Shown one piece after another: positions 26,251 to 34,671 of a stretch of 64,000 nucleotides of DNA. Source of the DNA: an uncultured Bacilli bacterium. Lineage in GTDB: Bacteria; Bacillota_I; Bacilli_A; RF39; UBA660. Where the stretch lies: positions 62,001 to 126,000 of the forward strand of contig CAKOXW010000003.1 of NCBI GenBank assembly GCA_934130375.1, given 5' to 3'. The notes beneath the pieces were generated by a model. That model ran no database searches, was not told the origin of the DNA, and saw only the letters and a list, made by a program, of their open reading frames with translations. The first letter of the stretch is position 1. Each line of letters starts with the position of its first letter. The position numbers were made by a program, and so were the translations under genes.

Positions 26251-27667
26251 GTATTTGAGTTTATCTATTAAAGAGATTAATGAATTATTAAAGAGTAAGA
26301 AGATTAAACCATTAGATTTAGTATTAGAGAGTTTTGAATTAATTGAGAGTAATAAAGAGTATAATGCTTTTATAACTTTGAATAAAGAAGAAGCAATAAA
26401 AAGAGCAAAGGAACTTGAGGATAAAGAAGTTGACAATATATTATTTGGTATACCTATTGCTATAAAAGATAATATATGTACTAAGGATTTAAGAACTACT
26501 TGTGCATCTAAGATATTATCTAATTTTGTACCTGTATATGATGCGACTGTAGTTAAGAAGATTAAAGATGCGAATATGATTATTATTGGTAAAACTAATA
26601 TGGATGAGTTTGCAATGGGTTCATCTAATGAGACTAGTTATTTTGGGCCTGTATTAAATGCAGTTGATAAGACAAAGGTATCAGGTGGTTCATCAGGTGG
26701 TTCAGCAGTATCAGTTAAACTTGGTTGTGTACCATTTAGTTTAGGGTCTGATACAGGTGGTTCAATTAGACAACCATCAGCATTTAATGGACTTGTTGGA
26801 TTAAAACCAACTTATGGAAGAGTATCTAGATATGGTTTAGTAGCGTTCGCATCATCACTTGACCAAATTGGACCAATATCAAGAAATGTATATGAAAATG
26901 CACTTTTATTAAATGCAATATGTGGATTAGATGAAAATGATTTAACTAGTAGTGAAACTAATGAAGATTTTACTAGGTTAATAGGTGAAGATATATCTGG
27001 TATGAAAATAGCAGTACCTAAGTTTTATGTTAGTGATGTAATTAATCCTGAAATAAAAAATAGAGTACTTGAAATAATAGAATTTATAAAATCAAAAGGT
27101 GTAATAGTTGATTATGTAGATATTAAATATATAGAGTATTCTGTGCCTTTGTATCAAATTATTGCTTTAGCGGAAGCATCTTCTAACTTAGCAAGATATG
27201 ATGGAGTTAGATATGGATATGTAACTGATAAGAAAGTTGATAATATTGATGAATTATATAAATATACAAGAAGTGAAGGATTTGGTGCGGAAGTAAAGAG
27301 AAGACTTATGATTGGTTCTTATGTATTAAGTGGTAAGAATGCTAAGACTTATTACTATAAGGCTTTAAAAATAAGGAAGAATATTAGTGATAGTTTTAAT
27401 AATATTTTATCTAATTATGATTTGATTATCGGACCAACTACTACAGATTTTGCGTATTCTTTTGGATGTCAAACAACTGATGCGATTAAGAGTTTTTCTG
27501 ATGATTTATTAACAATACCAGTCAATATGGCTGGACTTCCTTCAATGTCTATGAATATTGGTGATAAAAAACCTATTGGACTTCAAATAATTGGTAATAA
27601 ATTTGATGAGGCTAAGATATATAAATTTGCAAGTTATATTGAAAAAGAAGGAGGTAAATTATGTTAA
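26243..27667 (+). CDS. gatA: Glutamyl-tRNA(Gln) amidotransferase subunit A
   Basis: 474 residues, the glutaminase/amidase subunit. The amidase-signature Ser-cisSer-Lys triad is visible: Lys in AIKDNIC near residue 73, the GGSSGGSAVSV loop near 147-157 and GSDTGGSIRQP near 168-178. It frees ammonia from glutamine and passes it to GatB. AAGAGG precedes the ATG inside the end of gatC. The end overlaps gatB by seven bases. Confidence 0.97.
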   Translation: MSKYLSLSIKEINELLKSKKIKPLDLVLESFELIESNKEYNAFITLNKEEAIKRAKELEDKEVDNILFGIPIAIKDNICTKDLRTTCASKILSNFVPVYDATVVKKIKDANMIIIGKTNMDEFAMGSSNETSYFGPVLNAVDKTKVSGGSSGGSAVSVKLGCVPFSLGSDTGGSIRQPSAFNGLVGLKPTYGRVSRYGLVAFASSLDQIGPISRNVYENALLLNAICGLDENDLTSSETNEDFTRLIGEDISGMKIAVPKFYVSDVINPEIKNRVLEIIEFIKSKGVIVDYVDIKYIEYSVPLYQIIALAEASSNLARYDGVRYGYVTDKKVDNIDELYKYTRSEGFGAEVKRRLMIGSYVLSGKNAKTYYYKALKIRKNISDSFNNILSNYDLIIGPTTTDFAYSFGCQTTDAIKSFSDDLLTIPVNMAGLPSMSMNIGDKKPIGLQIIGNKFDEAKIYKFASYIEKEGGKLC

Positions 27668-29079
27668 AACCTACGATTGGAATAGAAGTACATTGTGAGT
27701 TAAAGACTAATAGTAAAGCATTTTCTCCTTCAGCAAATACTTATGGAGAAGTACCTAATAAGATGGCTAATGTTATTGATTTAGGTTATCCAGGAACATT
27801 ACCTACATTAAATAAAGGATTACTTGATTTAGGTATTAAATGTGCACTTGTTTTAAATTGTGATATTACTGGTGAAATGTTTTTTGATAGAAAGAATTAT
27901 TTTTATCCAGATAATCCTAAGAACTATCAGATTACACAATTTAATACTCCAATAGGAAGAAATGGATATGTAAGTGTTTCTTATGATGGAATAGATAAAA
28001 ATATTGAAATAGAAGAAATACATATGGAAGAAGATACTTGTAAAAGTATACATGAACAAGATCATACATTACTTAACTTTAATAGAGCAGGTATACCTTT
28101 AATTGAAATAGTTACTAAACCTTGTATTTCTAATGAAAAAGAAGCAGTTTTATATTTAGAAAATTTAAGAGAGATGCTTCTTTATTCTGGAGTATCTGAT
28201 GTTAAGATTGAAGAAGGTAGTATGAGATGTGACTTAAATATTTCTTTAAGTGATAGTGATAAATTAGGCACTAAGATTGAGGTTAAGAACATTGGAAGTA
28301 TTTCTGCTGTAAAAGATAGTATATTATATGAAATAAAAAGACAGACTGAAATGATTAATAATGGTGATATATTAAGAGAAGAAACTAGACGATGGGATGA
28401 AAAAACAGGTACTACTATATTAATGAGAGTAAAGGAAACTGGTAATGATTATAGATATTTTCCTGAACCAGATATTCCTAAAGTAATACTAGATAGTGAA
28501 TGGATTATGTCTATTAAAAAGACTATTCCGATGTTACCTAATGAATTAAAAGATAAATATAGAAATTTAAATATTAATGAAATAGCAATTAAATCTTTAA
28601 TTCAAAATAGAGAATTAAGTATATTTTTAAATGAATTAATAGATATGAATGTAAATCCAGTAATAAGTGCGAATATATTAACTGGTGATATATTATCATA
28701 TTTAAATAAAAAATATATTAAATTAAGTGATACTAAGATTACTAAAGAAAACCTTAGTGTTCTAATTAATAAATTAGATAGTAATGAAATATCTTCAAAG
28801 ATTGCTAAGGAAATATTACCTGAGATAATAGAAAATGGTACATTAGTTGATACGATTATAAGTAATAAAGGGTTAAAGCAAATTAGTGATGAAAATTCAT
28901 TAAGAACTTTAATTATTGATATATTAAATAATAATGAAAAAGCAGTATTAGATTATAAAAATGGTCTTGATAGAAGTATTAAGTTCTTAATGGGACAAAT
29001 TATGAAAGAAACTAAAGGACAAGCAAATCCAGTGCTTGCTAATGATATATTATTAAAAGAATTAGAAAATAGAAAGTAA
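27661..29079 (+). CDS. gatB: Aspartyl/glutamyl-tRNA amidotransferase subunit B
   Basis: 472 residues with the GatB hallmarks TIGIEVHCELKT at the N-terminus and HMEEDT and GIPLIEIVT near 120-150, where the kinase-like catalytic core lies. A helical domain and a YqeY-like tail bind the tRNA. GatB activates the carboxyl group of the misacylated tRNA and amidates it. AAGGAGG precedes the ATG inside gatA. A terminator ends the operon. Confidence 0.97.
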   Translation: MLKPTIGIEVHCELKTNSKAFSPSANTYGEVPNKMANVIDLGYPGTLPTLNKGLLDLGIKCALVLNCDITGEMFFDRKNYFYPDNPKNYQITQFNTPIGRNGYVSVSYDGIDKNIEIEEIHMEEDTCKSIHEQDHTLLNFNRAGIPLIEIVTKPCISNEKEAVLYLENLREMLLYSGVSDVKIEEGSMRCDLNISLSDSDKLGTKIEVKNIGSISAVKDSILYEIKRQTEMINNGDILREETRRWDEKTGTTILMRVKETGNDYRYFPEPDIPKVILDSEWIMSIKKTIPMLPNELKDKYRNLNINEIAIKSLIQNRELSIFLNELIDMNVNPVISANILTGDILSYLNKKYIKLSDTKITKENLSVLINKLDSNEISSKIAKEILPEIIENGTLVDTIISNKGLKQISDENSLRTLIIDILNNNEKAVLDYKNGLDRSIKFLMGQIMKETKGQANPVLANDILLKELENRK

Positions 29080-29095
29080 ACTATTTTCTTTTTTT
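29065..29095 (+). terminator. Intrinsic terminator after gatB
   Basis: GAAAATAG (29065-29072) pairs with CTATTTTC (29081-29088) followed by T7. Confidence 0.8.
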
Positions 29096-29206
29096 GTGTA
29101 TTCTTGGGCTTAAATAGTTTATACTATATTTTTATAAATTTATATGTTAAAGATTATGTAGTTTTGTATATTAATTTGCAAATTATATGTAAAGCTATGT
29201 CTGATT

Positions 29207-29265
29207 TACACCCTTTCCCATTGTCAAATGGGGGGGGGGTGTATAGTATAATAACCTTGTATAAT
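29207..29265 (+). promoter_or_regulatory. G-tract promoter region with inverted repeat, likely phase variable
   Basis: A run of ten Gs (29230-29239) lies between a TTGTCA -35-like box (29221-29226) and two overlapping -10 candidates, TATAGT (29242-29247, spacer 15) and TATAAT (29247-29252, spacer 20). A further TATAAT is at 29260-29265. The G run is also the right arm of an inverted repeat: TACACCC..CCCATT at 29207-29222 folds onto AATGGG..GGGTGTA at 29227-29243, leaving GTCA as the loop. Changes in G number would alter promoter spacing. The gene downstream starts at 29279 after AGAGGAGG. Confidence 0.65.
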
Positions 29266-29278
29266 AGAGGAGGAATTT

Positions 29279-30490
29279 ATGAAGAAAAAGAAGGGTTTTA
29301 CTTTAGTGGAATTACTTGCAGTAATAGTTATTCTTGCAGTTATATTAATTATTGCAATGCCTAAAATAAGTGATGTAATTAAAAATTCTAAGGAGTCATC
29401 ATTAGAAACAACAGCAAAGTTAATAGCAAGTCAGGCTGAAAAGAAATATACTGAAAATCAAGTATTAGATAATTCAAGTACAATAAAATGTAGTGATGTT
29501 GCTAAGATAAGTAATGCTGACTATGAAAGTTGTAATATTACTTTTGATGATAAGGGAAATGCTAAAGTAACAATAGTAGGAAAGGGTAAGTTTGAAGGTA
29601 TGGCTGTATGTAATGCAAATAAGAATAGTGCAACTGTATCAAGTGATTGTTCAACAAATGCATCTTATTTTACATATGAGGACACTACTATAGTAACTAA
29701 CGTTATTGTTGAAGATGCGAATAAGTGCAAGAGTTATATTCAAACAAAGCATTTAACTGAAGAACAAGCAACAACGTTGTGTACTGAAGGTTCAATAACA
29801 ATTGGTGAATCTACTGGTTCGTTAAAAGATTTAGTTGTAGTTGGTGCGATACCATCAAGTGATTATGAGACAGTAGGATTAAGAATAGAAACAAAAGATG
29901 GTATATCAATAACTGGTTATAATATAGAAGGAGGAACTGATGTAGTAATACCATCACAAATAGATGGCAAGACAGTTGTTGCTATTGGAGGTAATGCATT
30001 TTTTGATAGTAATACAGGCTTAGGTTTAGGCATAACTTCAGTTATTATTCCAAATACTATAACAAGTATAGGTGTAAAGGCATTTAAAGGAAACAAATTA
30101 ACAAATGTAACAATTCCTAGTAGTGTTACTTTAATAGGAAATTCTGCATTTGCAAATAATAAATTAACAAATGTAGAAATCCCATCAAGTATTACTGGAA
30201 TTGGTAATTATGCTTTTGCAGATAACAAAATAACTTCAGTTATTATTCCAAATACCGTAACAAGTATAGGTGTAAGTGCATTTGAAGGAAACAAATTAAC
30301 AAATGTAACAATTCCAAGTAGTGTTACCGGAATAGGACATGAAGCCTTTAAAAACAACAAAATAACTTCAATTACATTTCCTGATACACCAGTAATTCTT
30401 GGTTGTGAGGTATTTGATGGTAACCCAATTATGGAAGATCAAAGTTATAGTTTTCCAAGTAATGTTACAGTTTCATGTGTAATAAACTAA
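29279..30490 (+). CDS. Prepilin-leader surface protein with leucine-rich repeats (BspA type)
   Basis: 403 residues. The N-terminus is a classic type IV prepilin signal: MKKKKG, cleavage before Phe7, Glu at +5, then a long hydrophobic helix (GFTLVELLAVIVILAV). The middle part (about 50-190) is soluble and contains several cysteines. Residues about 252-383 are six 22-residue leucine-rich repeats of the BspA type, with units such as LTNVTIPSSVTLIG followed by AF and NK. BspA-type repeats are common in adhesins. A pilin or pseudopilin carrying an adhesive domain is the best reading. Expression may be switched by the G tract upstream. Confidence 0.85.
   Translation: MKKKKGFTLVELLAVIVILAVILIIAMPKISDVIKNSKESSLETTAKLIASQAEKKYTENQVLDNSSTIKCSDVAKISNADYESCNITFDDKGNAKVTIVGKGKFEGMAVCNANKNSATVSSDCSTNASYFTYEDTTIVTNVIVEDANKCKSYIQTKHLTEEQATTLCTEGSITIGESTGSLKDLVVVGAIPSSDYETVGLRIETKDGISITGYNIEGGTDVVIPSQIDGKTVVAIGGNAFFDSNTGLGLGITSVIIPNTITSIGVKAFKGNKLTNVTIPSSVTLIGNSAFANNKLTNVEIPSSITGIGNYAFADNKITSVIIPNTVTSIGVSAFEGNKLTNVTIPSSVTGIGHEAFKNNKITSITFPDTPVILGCEVFDGNPIMEDQSYSFPSNVTVSCVIN
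30032..30427 (+). repeat. Six tandem 66-bp leucine-rich repeat units
   Basis: Units of 22 codons begin at 30032 (ITSVIIP), 30098, 30164, 30230, 30296 and 30362. Units 1 and 4 (30032 and 30230, 198 bases apart) are nearly identical over about 90 bases including the start of the following unit, so the array could gain or lose units by recombination without losing frame. Confidence 0.8.
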
Positions 30491-30502
30491 TTCATTTAAA
30501 TG

Positions 30503-30527
30503 GCGTATTATCTACGCTGTTTTTATT
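30503..30527 (+). terminator. Possible weak terminator
   Basis: GCGTA (30503-30507) pairs with TACGC (30513-30517), followed by a G and then T5. A short stem, so termination may be partial. Confidence 0.4.
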
Positions 30528-30539
30528 TTGTAATAATAT

Positions 30540-30568
30540 TTGAATATATTGTAAATTTATAGTATAAT
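30540..30568 (+). promoter_or_regulatory. Promoter of the 30593 operon
   Basis: TTGAAT at 30540-30545 and TATAAT at 30563-30568, spacer 17. Confidence 0.7.
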
Positions 30569-30592
30569 ATTAAATAGTCAAGGAGTGATAAA

Positions 30593-31090
30593 ATGAAGAA
30601 AGTTTGGAATTCTATTTTAAAGTTTAGGCTCTATATAATTATTGCAGTATTTGTTATAGTAATGGTATTTGCTGCTTTAGCGGTAAAAGCATATGTATCA
30701 CCTGAGGATAAGAATACATTTTATGGTGATAGATTAGAGGGTATAGATAAAGTGCCTCTTACAGATGAGATTAAGAATAATATAATGGATTTTATTAAGA
30801 AGTCTAAGGATTGTGAGAGTAGTATTAGGGTTCAAGGTAAGATTATTAAGATATATATTACTTTAAATAGTAAGGATGATAGTATTGATAAGATGAAGGA
30901 ATTTGTTCCTTTGATTATTGAGAAGTTTGATAAGGAATATGTTGATTTTTATGATTTTGAGGTATATATAAATAATGAGAAGGCAAACTATAATATGATT
31001 GCATCTAAGCATTATAAGAATACTGAGGTGTCTTATTCTAGTGATAGTATTGTTAAAGAAGAGGTAACAGAAGATGAAAAAGAAAAATAA
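30593..31090 (+). CDS. Single-pass membrane protein of unknown function
   Basis: 165 residues. The basic N-terminus is followed by one membrane helix (about 12-35). The remaining about 130 residues form an alpha/beta domain outside the cytoplasm with a Lys/Glu-rich end. No family recognised. It overlaps the sensor gene by 17 bases and shares its promoter, so it probably works with that sensor, perhaps as an accessory or anti-sensor; that is inference. Confidence 0.65.
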   Translation: MKKVWNSILKFRLYIIIAVFVIVMVFAALAVKAYVSPEDKNTFYGDRLEGIDKVPLTDEIKNNIMDFIKKSKDCESSIRVQGKIIKIYITLNSKDDSIDKMKEFVPLIIEKFDKEYVDFYDFEVYINNEKANYNMIASKHYKNTEVSYSSDSIVKEEVTEDEKEK

Positions 31091-33092
31091 GAAGTTATTT
31101 GTTATTGTGCTTGCTATTTTGATAGTAGTAATTGGTGGTATTATTTTAGGAATTAGGTTAAATTCTAATAGTAAGGAATTAACTTTATCTGAGAAGAAAT
31201 GGGTAGAAGAAAATAAGAATAGTATGATTGATATTTATATTATGAATAATTTACCTATATTTTCGGATGAGAATGGTATATTTTTATCTTTTTTAGATTA
31301 TTTTGAGGCTGAAACTGGGTTATCTTTGAATAGGGTTTCTTATTCTATATCTAATCCTCCAACTTCTAATTATTTGTTTAGAATAGTTGATGAAAAGGAT
31401 GATATTGGTAGAAATGATTTGTTATTCTATAATGATAATTATGTAATTGTTAGTAAACAAAATAAAGCAATATATGATTTTTCTTCATTAGAAGATTATA
31501 AAATTGGTGTACTTAGTTCTAATTTAACTAGTATTACTGAATATATGGCAATGGGTAATAGTTTGACATTTACTAATTATGAAGATGATAATGCATTATT
31601 TGAGGCTTTTTCTAAGGATGAAGTTAATTATATTATTGTTCCTAAGAATAGATATTTAAAGGAAATAGTTAGTAATGATTATTATATAGTTAAAATTTTA
31701 TCTAATTTATCTGATAAATATACACTTTCTTTAAATATTAATTCTAATAAGTTAAATGATATATTTACTAAAGTATATAGTAAATGGTATAAGAATAATT
31801 TTAGTAGAATGTATTCTAAGAATATAAATGAATATTATTATAAGATTAAAAATATAGATGAGAAGACTAAATCTTCATTTTTAGGAAAGAAATATATATA
31901 TGGTTATGTAGAGAATATTCCATATGATATTTCAAATGATAAAGGTTTAAATTATGAATTCTTAAGTGGATTTGAAAAGTTCTCTGGTGTATTAATTCAA
32001 TATAAGAAATATAATTCTCTAAAAGCATTAAAGGATGCTTATGATAAGGGTAATGTAGATATTATGTTTAATTACTATGATTTAGATTCTTCTACTAGTA
32101 ATCAAACAATAAATGTATATAAGAGTACTTATGTAATATTAAGTAATATAAATAATAATGTAGTAATCGATTCTTTTGCTAGTTTAAAAGATGTTGAATT
32201 GTATGCATTAAAAGACACTACTCTTACTAATTATATTAATAATAATACTAAGGCTACTATAAAGACATTTAATAATGTTAATAATTTAGTTAAGAATAAA
32301 GCTGGATTAATATTGCTTGATATTAATACTTATAATTTTTATAAAAATACTAAGTTAAAAGATTATTACATAGTATATGATGGTACGGTTAATTTGAATT
32401 ATAATTACTTAATTAAAAGAGATAATGTAAATAATACATTTACTGATGCATTTAATTATTATTTGTTAAATGTAAACTCTACTGAGGTTAAAAATAATGG
32501 TTTATCAAAATTATCAAGTATAAATATATTTGAAGGTATTTCAATAACTTATTATGTAATAGTTGCTGCTATACTAGTAATTGTGTATGCAATGTATAGA
32601 AAGTCTAAAGATAAGAAGGTTAAGGTTAATGAAGAAAAGTCTAAGTTTATAGATCCACTTACTTCTTTAAAGAATAGAAATTATTTAAATTATAATTTAG
32701 ATAAATGGGATAATAATAAAGTATATCCTCAATCTATAATAATCGTTGATTTAAATGATTTAAAGGAAATTAATAATGAACTTGGTTACCAAGAGGGTGA
32801 TGAAGTTATTAAGGCTGCTGCTAATATATTGATTAGTAATCAATTAAAGAATACAGATATTATTAGAACTGATGGTAATGAATTTATGATTTATATGGTT
32901 GGTTATAATGAGGACCAAGTTGTTCTATACATGAGAAAATTATATAAATTAATGAAAGATTTACCACATGAAAAGGGAGCTACTTTGGGTTATAGTATGA
33001 TACTCGATGATATTAAATTAATTGAAGATGCAGTAAATGATGCTATTTTAGAAATTAAGGAAAATAAAAGTAGCAAGGAAAAAGACAAATGA
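31074..33092 (+). CDS. Sensor with tandem solute-binding-like domains and a degenerate GGDEF domain
   Basis: 672 residues. An N-terminal signal anchor (about 7-27) and two extracytoplasmic segments (about 38-250 and 270-475) resemble the type-3 solute-binding domains found in EvgS-like sensors. A membrane helix lies near 488-508, with a cytoplasmic GGDEF-like domain after about residue 523. The GGDEF fold is clear (DPLTSLKNRNYLN, then IIIVDLNDLKEINNELG), but the active-site loop near 598-602 reads DGNEF instead of GGDEF. Standard diguanylate cyclase activity is therefore doubtful; it may bind a nucleotide or signal by contact. It overlaps both neighbours (ATGA with the YihY gene). Confidence 0.8.
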   Translation: MKKKNKKLFVIVLAILIVVIGGIILGIRLNSNSKELTLSEKKWVEENKNSMIDIYIMNNLPIFSDENGIFLSFLDYFEAETGLSLNRVSYSISNPPTSNYLFRIVDEKDDIGRNDLLFYNDNYVIVSKQNKAIYDFSSLEDYKIGVLSSNLTSITEYMAMGNSLTFTNYEDDNALFEAFSKDEVNYIIVPKNRYLKEIVSNDYYIVKILSNLSDKYTLSLNINSNKLNDIFTKVYSKWYKNNFSRMYSKNINEYYYKIKNIDEKTKSSFLGKKYIYGYVENIPYDISNDKGLNYEFLSGFEKFSGVLIQYKKYNSLKALKDAYDKGNVDIMFNYYDLDSSTSNQTINVYKSTYVILSNINNNVVIDSFASLKDVELYALKDTTLTNYINNNTKATIKTFNNVNNLVKNKAGLILLDINTYNFYKNTKLKDYYIVYDGTVNLNYNYLIKRDNVNNTFTDAFNYYLLNVNSTEVKNNGLSKLSSINIFEGISITYYVIVAAILVIVYAMYRKSKDKKVKVNEEKSKFIDPLTSLKNRNYLNYNLDKWDNNKVYPQSIIIVDLNDLKEINNELGYQEGDEVIKAAANILISNQLKNTDIIRTDGNEFMIYMVGYNEDQVVLYMRKLYKLMKDLPHEKGATLGYSMILDDIKLIEDAVNDAILEIKENKSSKEKDK

Positions 33093-33955
33093 TTAAAAAT
33101 ATAAAGAAAAAAAGAGAATTTGTATTAACTAAGTTGCTTAATTATATTAAAAATATATATGAAATAACAAGAAAACCAGTTATGTCTATTTTACCAGGAC
33201 AACTTGCGTTTTCTTTTGTCATGACAATTATTCCAGTTATCGTTTTAATTGCCGTAATTGCATCTACTTTTCAAATATCTTTAGATTCCATAACTGAGTT
33301 TATAAAAATTTCTTTCCCAGAAGGTGTTAGTACTCTTTTACTACCACTTATAAATGGTAGAGGTTTTGACTTAAGTATTTTAACATTCTTAATAGCAGCC
33401 CTTTGGTTAGCGTCAACTGGAGCCTATGCCGTTATTACCGCATCTGACGTAATATATGAGGTAAGGAGTAAAAACGCTATCGCAAAGCGTATTAAATCGA
33501 TTGTAATGATATTTTTACTACTAACACTAATTATGTTTATGTTAATCGTACCAGCATTTGGTGATAAGATATTTAATTTAATTATTAGTTTAAAAATATT
33601 TGCTAAAGTAACAAATGAGTTAACAGTTATATATTTAATATTAAAATACCCATTATCATTTATATTAATATATTTTAATATTAAACTTATCTATACAATC
33701 GCACCAAGTAGAGAAATTTCTTCTAAATCAGTAACAAGAGGTTCATTATTTACAACATTAATGTGGATGATTATTACACAATTTTACTCATTTTGGGTTA
33801 ACAATGTAGTTCACTATGACATACTTTATGGAAGTATCTCTAATATAATCATACTACTAATGTGGGTATACTTTTTAGCATACTTATTCACTATTGGACT
33901 TATAATAAATGCAGGTATAGATAAAGGAAATAATGTAAATAATATTAATGGATGA
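33089..33955 (+). CDS. YihY/BrkB-family inner-membrane protein
   Basis: 288 residues with six predicted membrane helices and the family motifs LPGQLAFSFVMTIIPVI near residues 37-53, WLASTGAYAVITASDVIYE near 107-125 and MWVYFLAYLFTIGLIINA near 254-275. The function of the YihY/UPF0761 family is not settled; it has been called RNase BN-like or a transporter in error. The start ATGA overlaps the sensor gene. The gene ends in TGA, inside a perfect palindrome GGATGAATATTCATCC. Confidence 0.9.
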   Translation: MIKNIKKKREFVLTKLLNYIKNIYEITRKPVMSILPGQLAFSFVMTIIPVIVLIAVIASTFQISLDSITEFIKISFPEGVSTLLLPLINGRGFDLSILTFLIAALWLASTGAYAVITASDVIYEVRSKNAIAKRIKSIVMIFLLLTLIMFMLIVPAFGDKIFNLIISLKIFAKVTNELTVIYLILKYPLSFILIYFNIKLIYTIAPSREISSKSVTRGSLFTTLMWMIITQFYSFWVNNVVHYDILYGSISNIIILLMWVYFLAYLFTIGLIINAGIDKGNNVNNING

Positions 33956-34000
33956 ATATTCATCCAAAAAGGCTACAATATTCTCCTTGTTATTCTTAAG

Positions 34001-34027
34001 AAAGCAACAAGTAAAGTTGCTTTTTTT
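34001..34027 (+). terminator. Intrinsic terminator
   Basis: AAAGCAAC (34001-34008) pairs with GTTGCTTT (34016-34023), followed by T4 more. Confidence 0.8.
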
Positions 34028-34037
34028 GTTGTATAGG

Positions 34038-34046
34038 TGATATAAT
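34038..34046 (+). promoter_or_regulatory. Extended -10 promoter of the dgt operon
   Basis: TGATATAAT at 34038-34046, about ten bases after the terminator T run; the -35 region is T-rich without a consensus box. Confidence 0.5.
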
Positions 34047-34066
34047 TACATTAATAGGAGGACCTT

Positions 34067-34663
34067 ATGGAAAAGATAAATGAAATAAATAAAATAAAGA
34101 AGATAATAAGAATAATTATGTTAGTAGTAGTTGTGTTAATAGCAATTTATGCTATATTTGTAGCAATACCTTCTAAGAAGAACAAGGATGAAGGAATAGA
34201 AAATATAAATAATAAATATATATTATATAAAAGAGATAGTAATTTATATAAAGAAAATTTTGAGAAATTAAGAACTATATTAGAAACTAGTCCAGTTGAT
34301 AATAAGGAATATGCAGAGACTATTGTTAAATTATTTGTTATAGATTTCTATACCCTTGATAACAAGGATGATAATACTGATATAGGTGGATTACAATATG
34401 TACATAGTAATTTAAAAGATAATTTAGTTTTAAATGCATCAAGTACAATGTATAAATATATTAAGACTACAAAAGAATTGCCTAAAGTAAAAAGTATTAC
34501 TAGTATTGATACTAAGGAAACTACATATAAAATAAGTGATAAAGATTATAGTGCATACGCCATTACTATTAATTGGGAGTATGATAAAGACTTAGGATAT
34601 GAAAAACAAGGTACATTTATAGTTGTAAATGATAATGGTGATTTAAGTATAGTTGAAAAATAG
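34067..34663 (+). CDS. Membrane-anchored protein of unknown function upstream of dgt
   Basis: 198 residues: basic N-terminus, one membrane helix (about 14-34), then an extracytoplasmic domain with a strand-rich end (SAYAITINWEYDKDLGYEKQ). No family recognised. It starts after AGGAGGACCTT and lies nine bases before the dGTPase gene, so the two are cotranscribed. Confidence 0.65.
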   Translation: MEKINEINKIKKIIRIIMLVVVVLIAIYAIFVAIPSKKNKDEGIENINNKYILYKRDSNLYKENFEKLRTILETSPVDNKEYAETIVKLFVIDFYTLDNKDDNTDIGGLQYVHSNLKDNLVLNASSTMYKYIKTTKELPKVKSITSIDTKETTYKISDKDYSAYAITINWEYDKDLGYEKQGTFIVVNDNGDLSIVEK

Positions 34664-34671
34664 GAGGGTTT

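Noticed and set aside
29230..29239. G run as a sequencing artefact
   Set aside because: Length errors are possible in such runs, but the placement between promoter boxes and the matching inverted repeat argue that a G tract really exists; its exact count is uncertain.
29104..29364. 86-codon frame across the G tract
   Set aside because: Overlaps the prepilin gene in another frame, crosses the promoter region and has no start signals.
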